Origin: AP-15 sp963772295
Lineage (GTDB): Bacteria > Pseudomonadota > Alphaproteobacteria > ATCC43930 > CGMCC-115725
Reading direction: 5' to 3'
DNA: 64,000 nucleotides
Assembly: GCA_963772295.1 (NCBI GenBank)
Contig: CAVYWO010000010.1
Location: forward strand, 124,001 to 188,000
Program-made: the position numbers and the translations under genes
Part shown: positions 45,563-54,126 of the stretch, piece after piece
How the letters are laid out: the number at the start of each line of letters is the position of its first letter
Position numbering within the stretch: the first letter of the stretch is position 1
The notes under the pieces: generated by a model
What the model was told of the DNA's origin: nothing
What the model saw: the letters and a program-made list of their open reading frames with translations, nothing else
The model's database searches: none

Positions 45563-46081
45563 GTTCTTCTTCAATCCGACGGCTGTTCAACAAAGGGGGT
45601 AGGTTGACGTATCGATCGGTCGGCGATAGCCTACGCTCACAGCTCGGAACCTTGTTGGCGCAGGCCCATTACGCGGTCGCATAGCTTCTCCCGGCGCCAA
45701 GCGTTAACCGTCCATAAACAAAAAGCTGAAGAGGCGTCATAAAAACGTCCGTTGAAATAACGGTAGGACAGCACCCTGCTTGGGCTGACGGCAGTTCCCC
45801 CGCACCGGCGGCACGCCCGCGCCGCGGCTCACGCTCTGCATTCTGCGGCTTCTGAACCGGTCTGTCCGCTTTGGAGCGGAGGCGTATGGGTATCGGTCAT
45901 TTGGCTCAAGGCGGGTTGGGCCAAACACGGACATTCGGCGGTCTCGATGACGTTTTCCAGTTGGAAAGAGCGCGGCGCTCGCGCGGCAGGCGCAGCACAC
46001 GTTCGCATGACCGGAAAATCATGGTCTGGAAAACGCAGGCTCGGTGTGCCACGCTGGGGCCGAAATAATCGGAGGTGTGCC
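45563..46081. other. divergent regulatory gap, no gene recognised
   Basis: A 519-base gap between the divergent kinase operon and the CmcJ/NvfI-type gene. It includes the GGAGGT (46071-46076) site of the latter. Short inverted stretches such as CGTCCGTTGAAATAACGG are present. Nothing coding is supported. Confidence 0.35.
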
Positions 46082-47363
46082 ATGAGCCAGCTCGAGGTCG
46101 CCGACAACAACGTTGCGGCGGACACGGAGAGAGCGTCGTCGGCCTATGTGCCGCCGCTCCAGCGCACGGCAAGGGCAGCCGCCGCCCATCGCGGCGAACG
46201 GCGGCCTGTCCTACATGTCGTTCGACCGGGAGGGCGATGCGGGAACCGCCGCGGCGCTCGAGGACGCGCTCGCCCAGATCGCTGAGGGCGAGGGCCAGCG
46301 AGTTATCGACATGATCGACAAGGCGCCACCGGGGGCCCCGATCGAGACCCGGTGGGGCCTCGGGTTCCGCGACTACGACGAGTGCATGGACTACATACGC
46401 GCGAACGGCATCAAGGCCCCCGAAGGCGGCCTGGCGCTGCCGCTGCCCTATACTGTCTACGAGCGGCCGACCTACTCCGTCGTCCCGTCCAACGCTCTCT
46501 GGCGGGACCCGGCGCGCGCCGACGTAGCGGAGATCCTGCGCAAGAACGAGGAGGACAACCGGCGGCGGGACCTCTATTTCCCGCAGGTGATGCGCGACGC
46601 GCGGCGCATCGGCGAGTACTACCCGGGCCTCTCGCCCAACAGCCCCGAATGCATGGACCGGCTCGGTGTCTCGCTGGCGCACCTCGAGTCCGCGTGCTCG
46701 AACTTCTACAATTCGGCGGAGGTGGAGCGCGTGTTCTACCCCGAGATCGAGAAGCTCCTCCTCGAGTTCTTCCCGGACGCGACCGATGCACTGGTCTACA
46801 ACCACGACGTCTTCGACAAGGACTACGCGGGCGACCGCACGGAAGACCAGGACAACAAGAACCCGGGTGTGAACGCCCGTTACGCCAACCTTGTGCACAA
46901 CGACCTGAACGACAACAGCGGCCGCGTGCGCTGCCGCGAGCTGCTCACCAGGAACCTGCGGAACTTCGGGCGCGCGCAGCACTACACCGAGGAAGAGGCC
47001 GACAGGAAGATGTCGCGGCGGTTCATGTCGATCAATCTCGCCAAGCCGATGGAGACAGTCGAGCAGTTTCCCTTCGTGCTCTGCGCCTGGCCCTCCTTCG
47101 CCGACCAGCCGTACATCACCAACTACCGGATCTACGACGACCGCGTCGGCGAGACCACCCGCTTCACCTACCGTCCCGACCACGAGTGGTACTGGTTTCC
47201 CCAGCAGAAGCCCACCGAGGTCTCGATGCTCAAATGCTATGACTCTGTGACCGACGGCTCCGTCTCGCGCTGGTCTTTCCATACTGCCTGTGTCGACCCG
47301 ACCGCGCCCGCCGACGCCCGATGCCGCAAGAACGTCGTGGTCCGGTCCTTTGTCTTCTTCTAG
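46082..47363 (+). pseudogene. CmcJ/NvfI family oxidoreductase, one frameshift near the N-terminus
   Basis: ATG 46082 follows GGAGGT and reads SQLEVADNNVAADTERASSA, YVPPLQRTAR. One base out from about 46175 it continues PPIAANGGLSYMSFDREGDA and the main body. Family segments: ALVYNHDVFDKDYAGD, LVHNDLNDNSGRVRCRELL, MSINLAKPMETVEQFPFVLC, HEWYWFPQQKPTEVSMLKCY, SFHTACVDPTAPADARCRKN. Relatives (CmcJ, NvfI, AsaB types) act in cephamycin or fungal secondary metabolism, and many are 2-oxoglutarate/Fe(II)-like; the reaction here is unknown. The TAG stop (47361-47363) lies in the CTAG target duplication of the next element. Confidence 0.75.
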
Positions 47364-47539
47364 CAGGGTGCGGAAAAACGCTAGAATAGATTGTCATTCC
47401 GGAGCGCGGGCAATCAATGGCTTGGCCCGTGTTCTTGCCCCCGGGCTTGGCACCGACGAACCGTCGCCAGCGTAACCCGGGGGCCGGGGCAAGCTCTGAC
47501 GGGCCGTCCCGGAACGCGGCCGAGTTTTTCCGCACCCTG
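47364..47539. mobile_element. short inverted-repeat element, family A, copy 3 (176 bp)
   Basis: Ends CAGGGTGCGGAAAAA (47364-47378) and TTTTTCCGCACCCTG (47525-47539), perfect CTAG duplication (47360-47363, 47540-47543). Read on the minus strand it matches copy 1 nearly throughout (e.g. AAGAACACGGGCCAAGCCAT) but lacks about 39 interior bases. The left CTAG supplies the TAG stop of the upstream gene. Confidence 0.88.
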
Positions 47540-47543
47540 CTAG

Positions 47544-48154
47544 TTCCTCTACCGGCGCCGCCGACCCGCCGGAGGTGAAACCGCGTTGCCACCGTAGATG
47601 CTATGGGGCGGAAAAGCGGAGCGCCTTCCGCCATCTGCAGCACCGCCGCGGCCGATCCCCGGATCAAGTCCGGGGACCGGAATGCGCGCCTTGCGCAAAG
47701 GCGTCCGTCGAGGTCCTACCATCCTATGGTAGGCTCCCGGTCCACCAGCGCCACCTCGGTCAGCCGGATCCATTCGATGACGGCCTGAATCTCATCGGAA
47801 CACAGGTGCCCGGCGATCAGCTTCGGCGTAGCCTTTGTCATTGACAAATCCCGATGAATCCGATATCTTATTGCGATAATCGCATTGCTGGGCGTCCCGA
47901 TGAAGCATTTCCCAGGTGTTTCTCTGATCCGCGGATTTAATGCCCTGTTCGGCGCAATTATTTCCCTGTTTTCCCGGTAGGCAAGCGGTTGATTTTGGCT
48001 GATGTTTTTTGTAGCGCGCGACCGGAATCGGCGATTTTCCCTGGATTTTCCGTGCGACCAGGGAATTCCGCGCCGGCTCAATCCAAAGGCGCCCATAGCG
48101 CTCTGCGATGTCGGATCACGAGCAACATGCTACCCGCCTCGCCGCGGGGCCAGC
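47544..48154. other. AT-richer degenerate region; possible small ORF on the minus strand
   Basis: Base composition falls around 47830-48060. A minus-strand frame 47716-47841 (41 codons, MTKATPKLIAGHLCSDEIQA, VIEWIRLTEVALVDREPTIG) could be a small protein, but there is no family support. TTTTCCCTGGATTTTCC and TTTCCCTGTTTTCCCGG repeats at 47965-48045 look like remnants of another mobile element. Confidence 0.3.
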
Positions 48155-48976
48155 TCACCGCGACCAGTCGAGCTCGGCGCCGGGGTCGGCCAACAGTGCC
48201 CTCTGGCAGGTTCGGGCGATATGCGCGTGCGGCACGCCCGAATGCTCCGTCCGGTAGCGCCGCCGCAGCACGCCGGCCAAGACCGGGCCAAAAGCCGCGA
48301 GTCGCCTGTCGATCAGCGCCTGGAGCTGGCGCGAAAACGGGCCGGTCTGCTGTTCGATATAGACGACGCGCAGCGCGCCGGGACGCACCGGTTCACGAGC
48401 CAGGCGCTCGCCAAGCCAGCGGTCGAGCGTCTCCAAACCTTGCATCGGGTTGCCGCCGGCGGGATCGCGGCCGTAAAGTCCGTCGAACACCAAGAGTTCG
48501 TCGGGCGGCCGCCGGGCGCCGGCCAGCGCATCGAGCGCCGGCATGCCGCCGCCGGAATGCGCCGTCAGTATCAACCGATCGATCGCGGGCGCTCTCGCCG
48601 AAGCCGCGGAAAAGCGCTCCACAGCGTAATCGACCAAGCGATCGATCCCGCCCGCGAGCAGGGCCGGGAAATCGTACCAGCTGTATCTAAGCCAATTGCC
48701 GCGCGGGACGAGCGCTAGGGTCGGCCGGCTTCGGTCCCCCAGATCGAGGCCGGCGCGCGCTACCTTTTCGGAGAGCGGCATCGTGGCGCCCGCGTGGGAA
48801 AAGCCGTGCAGATGAACAACGATGTCGAGGGCGGTGGAATCACGCGGGACCGCATTCCAGCACAGATAGAGGTCGGGCTGGGTCCCGGCATGCGGGCGCA
48901 GCACCGGCGTGTCGCAGAGATACGCCTCGCCAGGCGCGATGCCGTCGCGCGAGACGATGACCGGCAGTTCGGACAA
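48155..48976 (-). CDS. alpha/beta-hydrolase-like protein
   Basis: 273 residues. DIVVHLHGFSHAGATMPLSE (oxyanion-like HG), LALVPRGNWLRYSWYDFPAL, and LILTAHSGGGMPALDALAG (nucleophile elbow A-H-S-G-G) point to an alpha/beta hydrolase, with ELLVFDGLYGRDPAGG perhaps carrying the acid and PHAHIARTCQ the His. No signal peptide. The same strand carries, 6 bases upstream, an enolase-superfamily gene and then a zinc dehydrogenase, so it may handle a lactone or ester in that pathway (inference). A fragment of a close relative lies at 27044. Confidence 0.6.
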   Translation of the reverse strand: MSELPVIVSRDGIAPGEAYLCDTPVLRPHAGTQPDLYLCWNAVPRDSTALDIVVHLHGFSHAGATMPLSEKVARAGLDLGDRSRPTLALVPRGNWLRYSWYDFPALLAGGIDRLVDYAVERFSAASARAPAIDRLILTAHSGGGMPALDALAGARRPPDELLVFDGLYGRDPAGGNPMQGLETLDRWLGERLAREPVRPGALRVVYIEQQTGPFSRQLQALIDRRLAAFGPVLAGVLRRRYRTEHSGVPHAHIARTCQRALLADPGAELDWSR

Positions 48977-48982
48977 GGCGGC

Positions 48983-50188
48983 TCAGGATCCCGCCCGCGG
49001 ATAATGCATCAGCCCGCCGCCGGACCGCGGCGGGTGGGAGCGGATCGCCGCTTCGTCGGGCTCGGTGCCCCAGCCTGGGGTGTCGGGCAGGATCAGATGC
49101 CCGGCTTCGAATGCCGGCACGGCGGTGAAGATCTCGTGATCCCAGGGCAGGCGGTCGATATCGATTTCCATGATCCGCAGGTTGGGTACCGCGGCGGCAA
49201 AATGCGCGCTCATCATCGTCGCCAGATGGCCGTAAAAATTATGCGGCGCGACATTTACCTCGAACGCCTCGGCGGCGGCGGCAATCTTGAGCGACTGCCA
49301 CACCCCGTTCCACACCGCATCGATGATCGCGACGTCCATCGCCTGCTCGCGGAAATACGGCAGAAACTCGCGCAGACCGAGCAGAGTCTCGCACGAGCTG
49401 ATCGGGTGCGGGCTCTGCCGGCGGATGTAGCCGAGCGCCTCGGGGCTGAAGCTGTCGATCTCGACCCAGAACATGTCGAGATCGGCAATCTCGTCGAGGA
49501 TTTTCAGATACCCTTCGGTCTTGGCATTGAAATTGAGGTCGAGGAGCAGCCCCATGTCCGGGCCGGCGCCGGCGCGGATCGCTTCGAGATGCGCACAGAG
49601 ATCGCGCAGCACCTTCTTGTCGACATTGAGCTCGGGCTGGAACGGCACGCCAAAGCCGGGCCGCCAGCCGCACGGCACGCCGTCGTCATAGATGAAAAGA
49701 TTGGTCTTGAGCGCCATGAAACCCTTGTCGCGCGCTTCGGCGCCGATCGCTCGCACCCCGTCGAGACCGGTGATCGCCGGCTGGTAGAACCGGGGATGGT
49801 TGATCCGCCAGGTGGCGCAATGCGACCAATAGACCGGGATGCGGTCGCGCAGCTTGCCGCCGAAGAGGGCATGGCAGGGAACGCCGAGCGCCTTGGCCTT
49901 GGCGTCGAGGAGGGCGTTTTCGATCGCCCCCAGCCCCTCGGCCACGACCCCGCCCGCGCCCGGGCGGGTCAGGCAATAGAGTTCGGCGTAAATCCGCTCG
50001 TGGTCGGAGACCTCTTGGCCGACCACGCGCGGCGCCAGCCGCTCGACGACGGCGCCGACCCCCGGCGAACCGAAGCCTTCATCGAATTCGCTCCAGCCGA
50101 CGATGCCGGCATCGGTCGACAGCTTGAGGAAGTGGTAGTTCCGCCAGCCGGCGTCGCAGCGCAGGGTTTCGAGACCCGCAACCTTCAT
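48983..50188 (-). CDS. mandelate racemase/muconate lactonizing enzyme family (enolase superfamily) dehydratase-like
   Basis: 401 residues, normal length. N-terminal capping domain (SEFDEGFGSPGVGAVVERLA), then barrel: GFMALKTNLFIYDDG (K-x-N), LLLDLNFNAKTEGYLKI (metal Asp), MFWVEIDSFSPEALGYIR (metal Glu), ISSCETLLGLREFL (metal Glu), VAPHNFYGHLATMMSAHFAA (catalytic His). The pattern suits acid-sugar dehydratases of the superfamily; the substrate is not determined. Start ATG 50188. A zinc-dependent dehydrogenase gene lies 33 bases upstream. Confidence 0.85.
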   Translation of the reverse strand: MKVAGLETLRCDAGWRNYHFLKLSTDAGIVGWSEFDEGFGSPGVGAVVERLAPRVVGQEVSDHERIYAELYCLTRPGAGGVVAEGLGAIENALLDAKAKALGVPCHALFGGKLRDRIPVYWSHCATWRINHPRFYQPAITGLDGVRAIGAEARDKGFMALKTNLFIYDDGVPCGWRPGFGVPFQPELNVDKKVLRDLCAHLEAIRAGAGPDMGLLLDLNFNAKTEGYLKILDEIADLDMFWVEIDSFSPEALGYIRRQSPHPISSCETLLGLREFLPYFREQAMDVAIIDAVWNGVWQSLKIAAAAEAFEVNVAPHNFYGHLATMMSAHFAAAVPNLRIMEIDIDRLPWDHEIFTAVPAFEAGHLILPDTPGWGTEPDEAAIRSHPPRSGGGLMHYPRAGS

Positions 50189-50221
50189 CGTGCCCTCCCC
50201 GTTTGGTCGTACCGCCGGGCG

Positions 50222-51271
50222 TCACATCAGGAAGACGCCCTTCCCGGTGGTCTGGGTGTCGAACTGCCGATAGGCCTCCTCGGCCTGGTCGAGCTGCCAG
50301 CGGTGGGTGAAGAGGCGATCGACGTCGATGTTGCGCTCGACGCAGAATTTTGCGCATTCGGCCTGGCCCTGCCACGAAAAGGTCCAGGAAGCGACGATCG
50401 TCAGCTGTTTGCGCAGCATGTCGGGACTGACGTCGATCGTCACATTCTTGCCCTCGCCGACAAAGCACACCGTGCCCCAGACCTTGGCGCTGCGGATCGC
50501 GGCGATGCGCCCCTCCGGCTGGCTCGAAGTGTCGAGCGTGTAATCGGCGCCGCCATGGGTCAGATCCTTGATCGCCCCGACCGGATCGTTCGACCGCGGG
50601 TTGACCGTCTCCCAGGCGCCGAATTCCTTCGCCCGCGCCAGCCGTTCGGGGCTGACATCGAGGGCGATGACGCGTGCGCCCATTGCCGCCGCGAGCTGCG
50701 TTGCCGACAACCCGACCGGCCCCTGGCCGAACAAAGCGATCGTGTCGTTGCCGGAGAGGTCGAGCCGGCGCAGCGCGCCATAAGCGGTGCCGGTGCCGCA
50801 GGAGATCGCCGCCCCGGCCGTGAACGACAGCGCCTCGGGCAGCGGCACCAGGGTGAAGGCCGGCACCTTCAGCCAGCGGGCGTGCCCGCCATGCGCGTTG
50901 TTGCCGTAGACCAGGACCGGCTGCTCCTGGCACAGCTGCGACCAGCCCGAGCGGCAATGGCTGCACACCGTGCAGCCCTTGTAATGATGCACCATGACGC
51001 GCTGGCCGAGCGTCGCCTGCCGTTTTTCGACGCCGGGGCCGATCGCGGCGACGATGCCGCAGGGCTCGTGCCCGCCGATAACCGGCTCGGGGTTGACCGC
51101 CAGGCCGCCGATCGAGGCGCCGCCGGATTTCGGGCGGCGGTACTGGTGCAGGTCGCTGCCGCACATGCCCGAGGCCTTCATCTCGACGACGACCTCGCCC
51201 GGTCCCGGGGCCGGATCCGGAAAATCCGATATTTCGATCTGCCGATCGCCCGCGAAAACCACGCCGCGCAT
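50222..51271 (-). CDS. zinc-dependent MDR alcohol dehydrogenase
   Basis: 349 residues, ATG 51271 behind GAGGGAAC. Catalytic zinc: Cys in SGMCGSDLHQYRR and GGHEPCGIVAAIG. The structural zinc lobe is partial: CTVCSHCRSGWSQLC. Cofactor Rossmann motif ALFGQGPVGLSATQLA, followed by ALDVSP, whose Asp suggests NAD. Likely oxidises a polyol or sugar acid, judging from the enolase-superfamily neighbour (inference). First gene of a three-gene minus-strand operon. Confidence 0.88.
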   Translation of the reverse strand: MRGVVFAGDRQIEISDFPDPAPGPGEVVVEMKASGMCGSDLHQYRRPKSGGASIGGLAVNPEPVIGGHEPCGIVAAIGPGVEKRQATLGQRVMVHHYKGCTVCSHCRSGWSQLCQEQPVLVYGNNAHGGHARWLKVPAFTLVPLPEALSFTAGAAISCGTGTAYGALRRLDLSGNDTIALFGQGPVGLSATQLAAAMGARVIALDVSPERLARAKEFGAWETVNPRSNDPVGAIKDLTHGGADYTLDTSSQPEGRIAAIRSAKVWGTVCFVGEGKNVTIDVSPDMLRKQLTIVASWTFSWQGQAECAKFCVERNIDVDRLFTHRWQLDQAEEAYRQFDTQTTGKGVFLM

Positions 51272-51377
51272 CGTTCCCTCCGCCTCTTTGTCGAACGCTA
51301 ACCCGATCGGACGAGCCTACCCCCTTTCAGGGCGTTCTGGTACCGTCGCGACCGCCGATCGGCCGGGAACCCAGGAC

Positions 51378-52592
51378 ATGTCGAGCAAGCAAGCGGCCGC
51401 GCCGCCGCCCAGGCCGCGAGCCGCGACAAGACGCTCTCTGGCGCCGTTTCGGTTGCCCCGCGGCCTCGTTGCCGGGGCGTTGGCGTGGCTTGCGGCGACA
51501 TCCGCCCTGGCCGGCTCGCCGACCTTGTGGGTGCAGGACCACCGGCTCGCCGACGGCGCCGGCCGGGCGGTGCAACTGCACGGCGTCAACCGAGCAATCT
51601 TCGACAGTCGCTGCATCTACGACAGCAGCGGCGTCGCCGACGGTCCGGCCGACCAGGTCTCGGTGAGCGCCATCCTCGCCTGGCGGGCCGACGTCGTGCG
51701 GGTCACCCTCAACGAGGATTGCTGGCTCGGCATCAACGGGCTGCCGCTCGGCGGCAACGGCGCCGGCTACCGCGCGGCGGTGGAACGCTACGTCGGCTTG
51801 CTTCGTCGCAACGGCCTTTACGTCGTGCTCGTGCCGCTCTTCACGGCTCCCGGTGGACATCCCTCGACTGCGATCGACTACATGCCCGACAGCGACCACA
51901 TGCCGGCGTTCTGGCGCTCGGTCGCCGCGACCTTCGCCGCCGACCACGGCATCGTCTTCGATGCAGTCAACGAGGTCGCGATGGCCGCCTGGAACAATCC
52001 GCATCCCGACCCGCCGGGCGAGTGGAACTGCTGGTTGAACGGGTGCACGCTCAACTCGGTGTATGGCGGCCGTTTCCGCGCCGCCGGCCTACAGTCGCTC
52101 GTGAATGCGATCCGCTCGCAAGGGGCAACGCAGCCGATCCTGCTCGGCGGGATCGACTACAACGCCGACCTCAGCCAGCTGCTCGGCCATCTGCCCGGCG
52201 ATCCCGAGCATCAGCTCGTCGCCTCCGCCCATGTTTACGATTTCGCCGAGGGCAGCGGCATCGACGCGATGTTCACCAGCCAACTCGAGCCGATCGCCCG
52301 GCAGGTGCCGGTCATTCTCGGCGAACTCGGCGAGCGTTACTGCAATTCGGGGACCGCCGCCTACACAAGTCACGTGCTCTCGCTCGTCGACGGCGAGGCG
52401 ACCAGCGGGAACCTGTTCGGCGTCCTCGGCTGGACATGGAACGCGCGGACGAGCACCTCGACCGGCTGGCGCTGTCCGACGGGGCCGGACGGGCAAGGCG
52501 GTCCGCTGCTGATCCGCAACTATGCCGGCACGCCCACCGTCATGGGCGCAGTCCTGCGCAGCTGGATCCGTGGGAGAGCCGGCAGCCGATGA
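51378..52592 (+). CDS. glycoside hydrolase family 5 (cellulase-like), exported
   Basis: 404 residues from ATG 51378 (AGGA upstream). Long basic N-terminus then GLVAGALAWLAATSALAGS as signal peptide. GH5 features: LHGVNRAIFDSRC, ADVVRVTLNEDCWLG, GIVFDAVNEVAMAAWNNP with acid/base Glu in NE, LVASAHVYDFAEG, and nucleophile Glu in VPVILGELGERYCNSG; GVLGWTWNARTS follows. It probably cleaves beta-1,4 glucans or related glycans outside the cytoplasm. No carbohydrate-binding module. Confidence 0.85.
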   Translation: MSSKQAAAPPPRPRAATRRSLAPFRLPRGLVAGALAWLAATSALAGSPTLWVQDHRLADGAGRAVQLHGVNRAIFDSRCIYDSSGVADGPADQVSVSAILAWRADVVRVTLNEDCWLGINGLPLGGNGAGYRAAVERYVGLLRRNGLYVVLVPLFTAPGGHPSTAIDYMPDSDHMPAFWRSVAATFAADHGIVFDAVNEVAMAAWNNPHPDPPGEWNCWLNGCTLNSVYGGRFRAAGLQSLVNAIRSQGATQPILLGGIDYNADLSQLLGHLPGDPEHQLVASAHVYDFAEGSGIDAMFTSQLEPIARQVPVILGELGERYCNSGTAAYTSHVLSLVDGEATSGNLFGVLGWTWNARTSTSTGWRCPTGPDGQGGPLLIRNYAGTPTVMGAVLRSWIRGRAGSR

Positions 52593-52752
52593 GATCGAGG
52601 CCGTGTCCGGTTGCGCCGGCCGTTCCCGCCCGCAGATCGGCGTGCCGGCGCGCCGGTCACGAGATAGATCTATTCGCTTGGCCCGGCCCGGCTTGCAGGG
52701 CCCGCCGCACGCCCTCGGGATCGCGCGCAATAACCGTGAGATCCTGCTCGGC

Positions 52753-53754
52753 ATGGTGCCCATGAGATCGCGTTGCGGCAGGTGGCCTATCTGGGCCGCG
52801 GTCGCGGCCCTTGCCGCTGCTGCGCCGCCCGGCTTCGCCGCGGACCTGCCGCGATACGAGCACATCATCGTCGTGGTCGAGGAGAACAAGGATTTCGAAG
52901 ATATCATCGGCAACCCGGCAGCACCCTATCTCAACAAACTAGCGGCCGAGGGCACGGTCCTGACCCGGATGTTCGCCGAGGAGCACGGCAGCCAAGGCAA
53001 CTATTTCTGGCTGTATTCCGGCAGCAACCAGAATGTCGGGTACGACAACAGGGTGCCGGCCCGGAAATTCGCCGCCGCCAACCTCGGCGCGGCGCTCTTC
53101 GCCAAGGGTCTTACCTTCAAGGGGTATTCGCAGTCCTTGCCAGCGATCGGCGCCGATGTCGAGACCGCGCCACGGGGCTGTCTCTACCCCTGCCTTTACG
53201 CCCGCAAGCACGTCCCGTGGATCAGCTTTGCCAATGTCCCGGACGGGACGACGCTCGAAACCTCGGCGAATTTGCGGTTTGCCGATTTTCCGGCCGATTT
53301 GACTGGGCTGCCGACGGTCGCCTTTGTCATCCCCGACATGCAGCACGACATGCACAATGGCGCGCCGAGAGACAGCATCCCGGCTGGCGATCTATGGCTG
53401 CGGCAAAACCTCGATCGCTATTACCAATGGGCGAAGGCCCATGAGGGGCTGCTGATCGTGACTTTCGACGAGGATGCCGACACCAGCGGCTATCGGGGCC
53501 CGACCGACCCGGCGATCAATCCCGACCATGACCGGCGCCGCCGGGACTTGCAGAACCGGATCGCGACGATCTTTGCCGGCGCCCATGTCGCACCCGGCCA
53601 TGCCGACGCCGAACCGATGACCCACGTCAATATCCTGCGCACGATCGAGGCGATCTATGGCTTGCCGAAAGCGGGGGCGCAGCAGCCGAACGCGTCGCGC
53701 GCCGGCATCGCCGACGCTGCGCTCGCCGCGGGCGCATTCGCGACGGCCAGATAG
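52753..53754 (+). CDS. exported phosphoesterase (acid phosphatase / phospholipase C superfamily)
   Basis: 333 residues with signal peptide CGRWPIWAAVAALAAAAPPG cut after FAA. Segments of the alkaline-phosphatase-like phosphoesterase family: YEHIIVVVEENKDFEDIIGN (metal Glu/Asn), EEHGSQGNYFWLYSGSNQNV, VAFVIPDMQHDMHNG, LLIVTFDEDAD, VAPGHADAEPMTHVNILRTI. The substrate is unknown (phospholipid or phosphomonoester). Start ATG 52753 or 52762. It follows the GH5 gene by 160 bases on the same strand. Confidence 0.82.
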   Translation: MVPMRSRCGRWPIWAAVAALAAAAPPGFAADLPRYEHIIVVVEENKDFEDIIGNPAAPYLNKLAAEGTVLTRMFAEEHGSQGNYFWLYSGSNQNVGYDNRVPARKFAAANLGAALFAKGLTFKGYSQSLPAIGADVETAPRGCLYPCLYARKHVPWISFANVPDGTTLETSANLRFADFPADLTGLPTVAFVIPDMQHDMHNGAPRDSIPAGDLWLRQNLDRYYQWAKAHEGLLIVTFDEDADTSGYRGPTDPAINPDHDRRRRDLQNRIATIFAGAHVAPGHADAEPMTHVNILRTIEAIYGLPKAGAQQPNASRAGIADAALAAGAFATAR

Positions 53755-53805
53755 CCTGCAACATCCTGACACCGCCGAACTGCGGTCGCCGCGGGCGCCA
53801 GTGCC

Positions 53806-54126
53806 TCACGCGCGCGGCAGGGAGCCCTTGATCGCGTCGCGGATCTCGGTCGGCTGCGCCTCGACCGCCTCGCACAGCCGGCGCAGCTGCCGGCGCAGCT
53901 CGTAGACCTGGTCAATAAGCCCGAGAACGAGCGGTATCGCCTCGTCGTCGAGCGCCCATTCGCGGCGGATTTCGAAGATCAGTTCGACCCGCGCGATGTC
54001 GACGTCACGGAACACCCAGCTGCCGCCCTGCCGCTCCGGCAGTACCCAGCGGTTCTCGACCCAGCGCAACAGCTCGATCCGGTCGAGGCCGGAAAATTGA
54101 CCGAGGAGCGCCTCGAGAACAATCAT
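53806..54126 (-). CDS. cbpM: chaperone modulator CbpM
   Basis: 106 residues. GLDRIELLRWVENRWVLPER, FRDVDIARVELIFEIRREWA and LVLGLIDQVYELRRQLRRL match the MerR-like CbpM family that binds and inhibits the J domain of CbpA. ATG 54126 overlaps the cbpA stop by 4 bases, confirming the cbpA-cbpM operon. Confidence 0.88.
   Translation of the reverse strand: MIVLEALLGQFSGLDRIELLRWVENRWVLPERQGGSWVFRDVDIARVELIFEIRREWALDDEAIPLVLGLIDQVYELRRQLRRLCEAVEAQPTEIRDAIKGSLPRA

Noticed and set aside
46411..46791. Minus-strand Arg-rich frame inside the CmcJ/NvfI gene
   Set aside because: Antisense shadow with no start context or motifs.
47716..48096. A 126-codon minus-strand frame starting at 48096
   Set aside because: Its N-terminal two thirds are AT-rich non-coding-like sequence; at most the last 41 codons from 47841 might be real.
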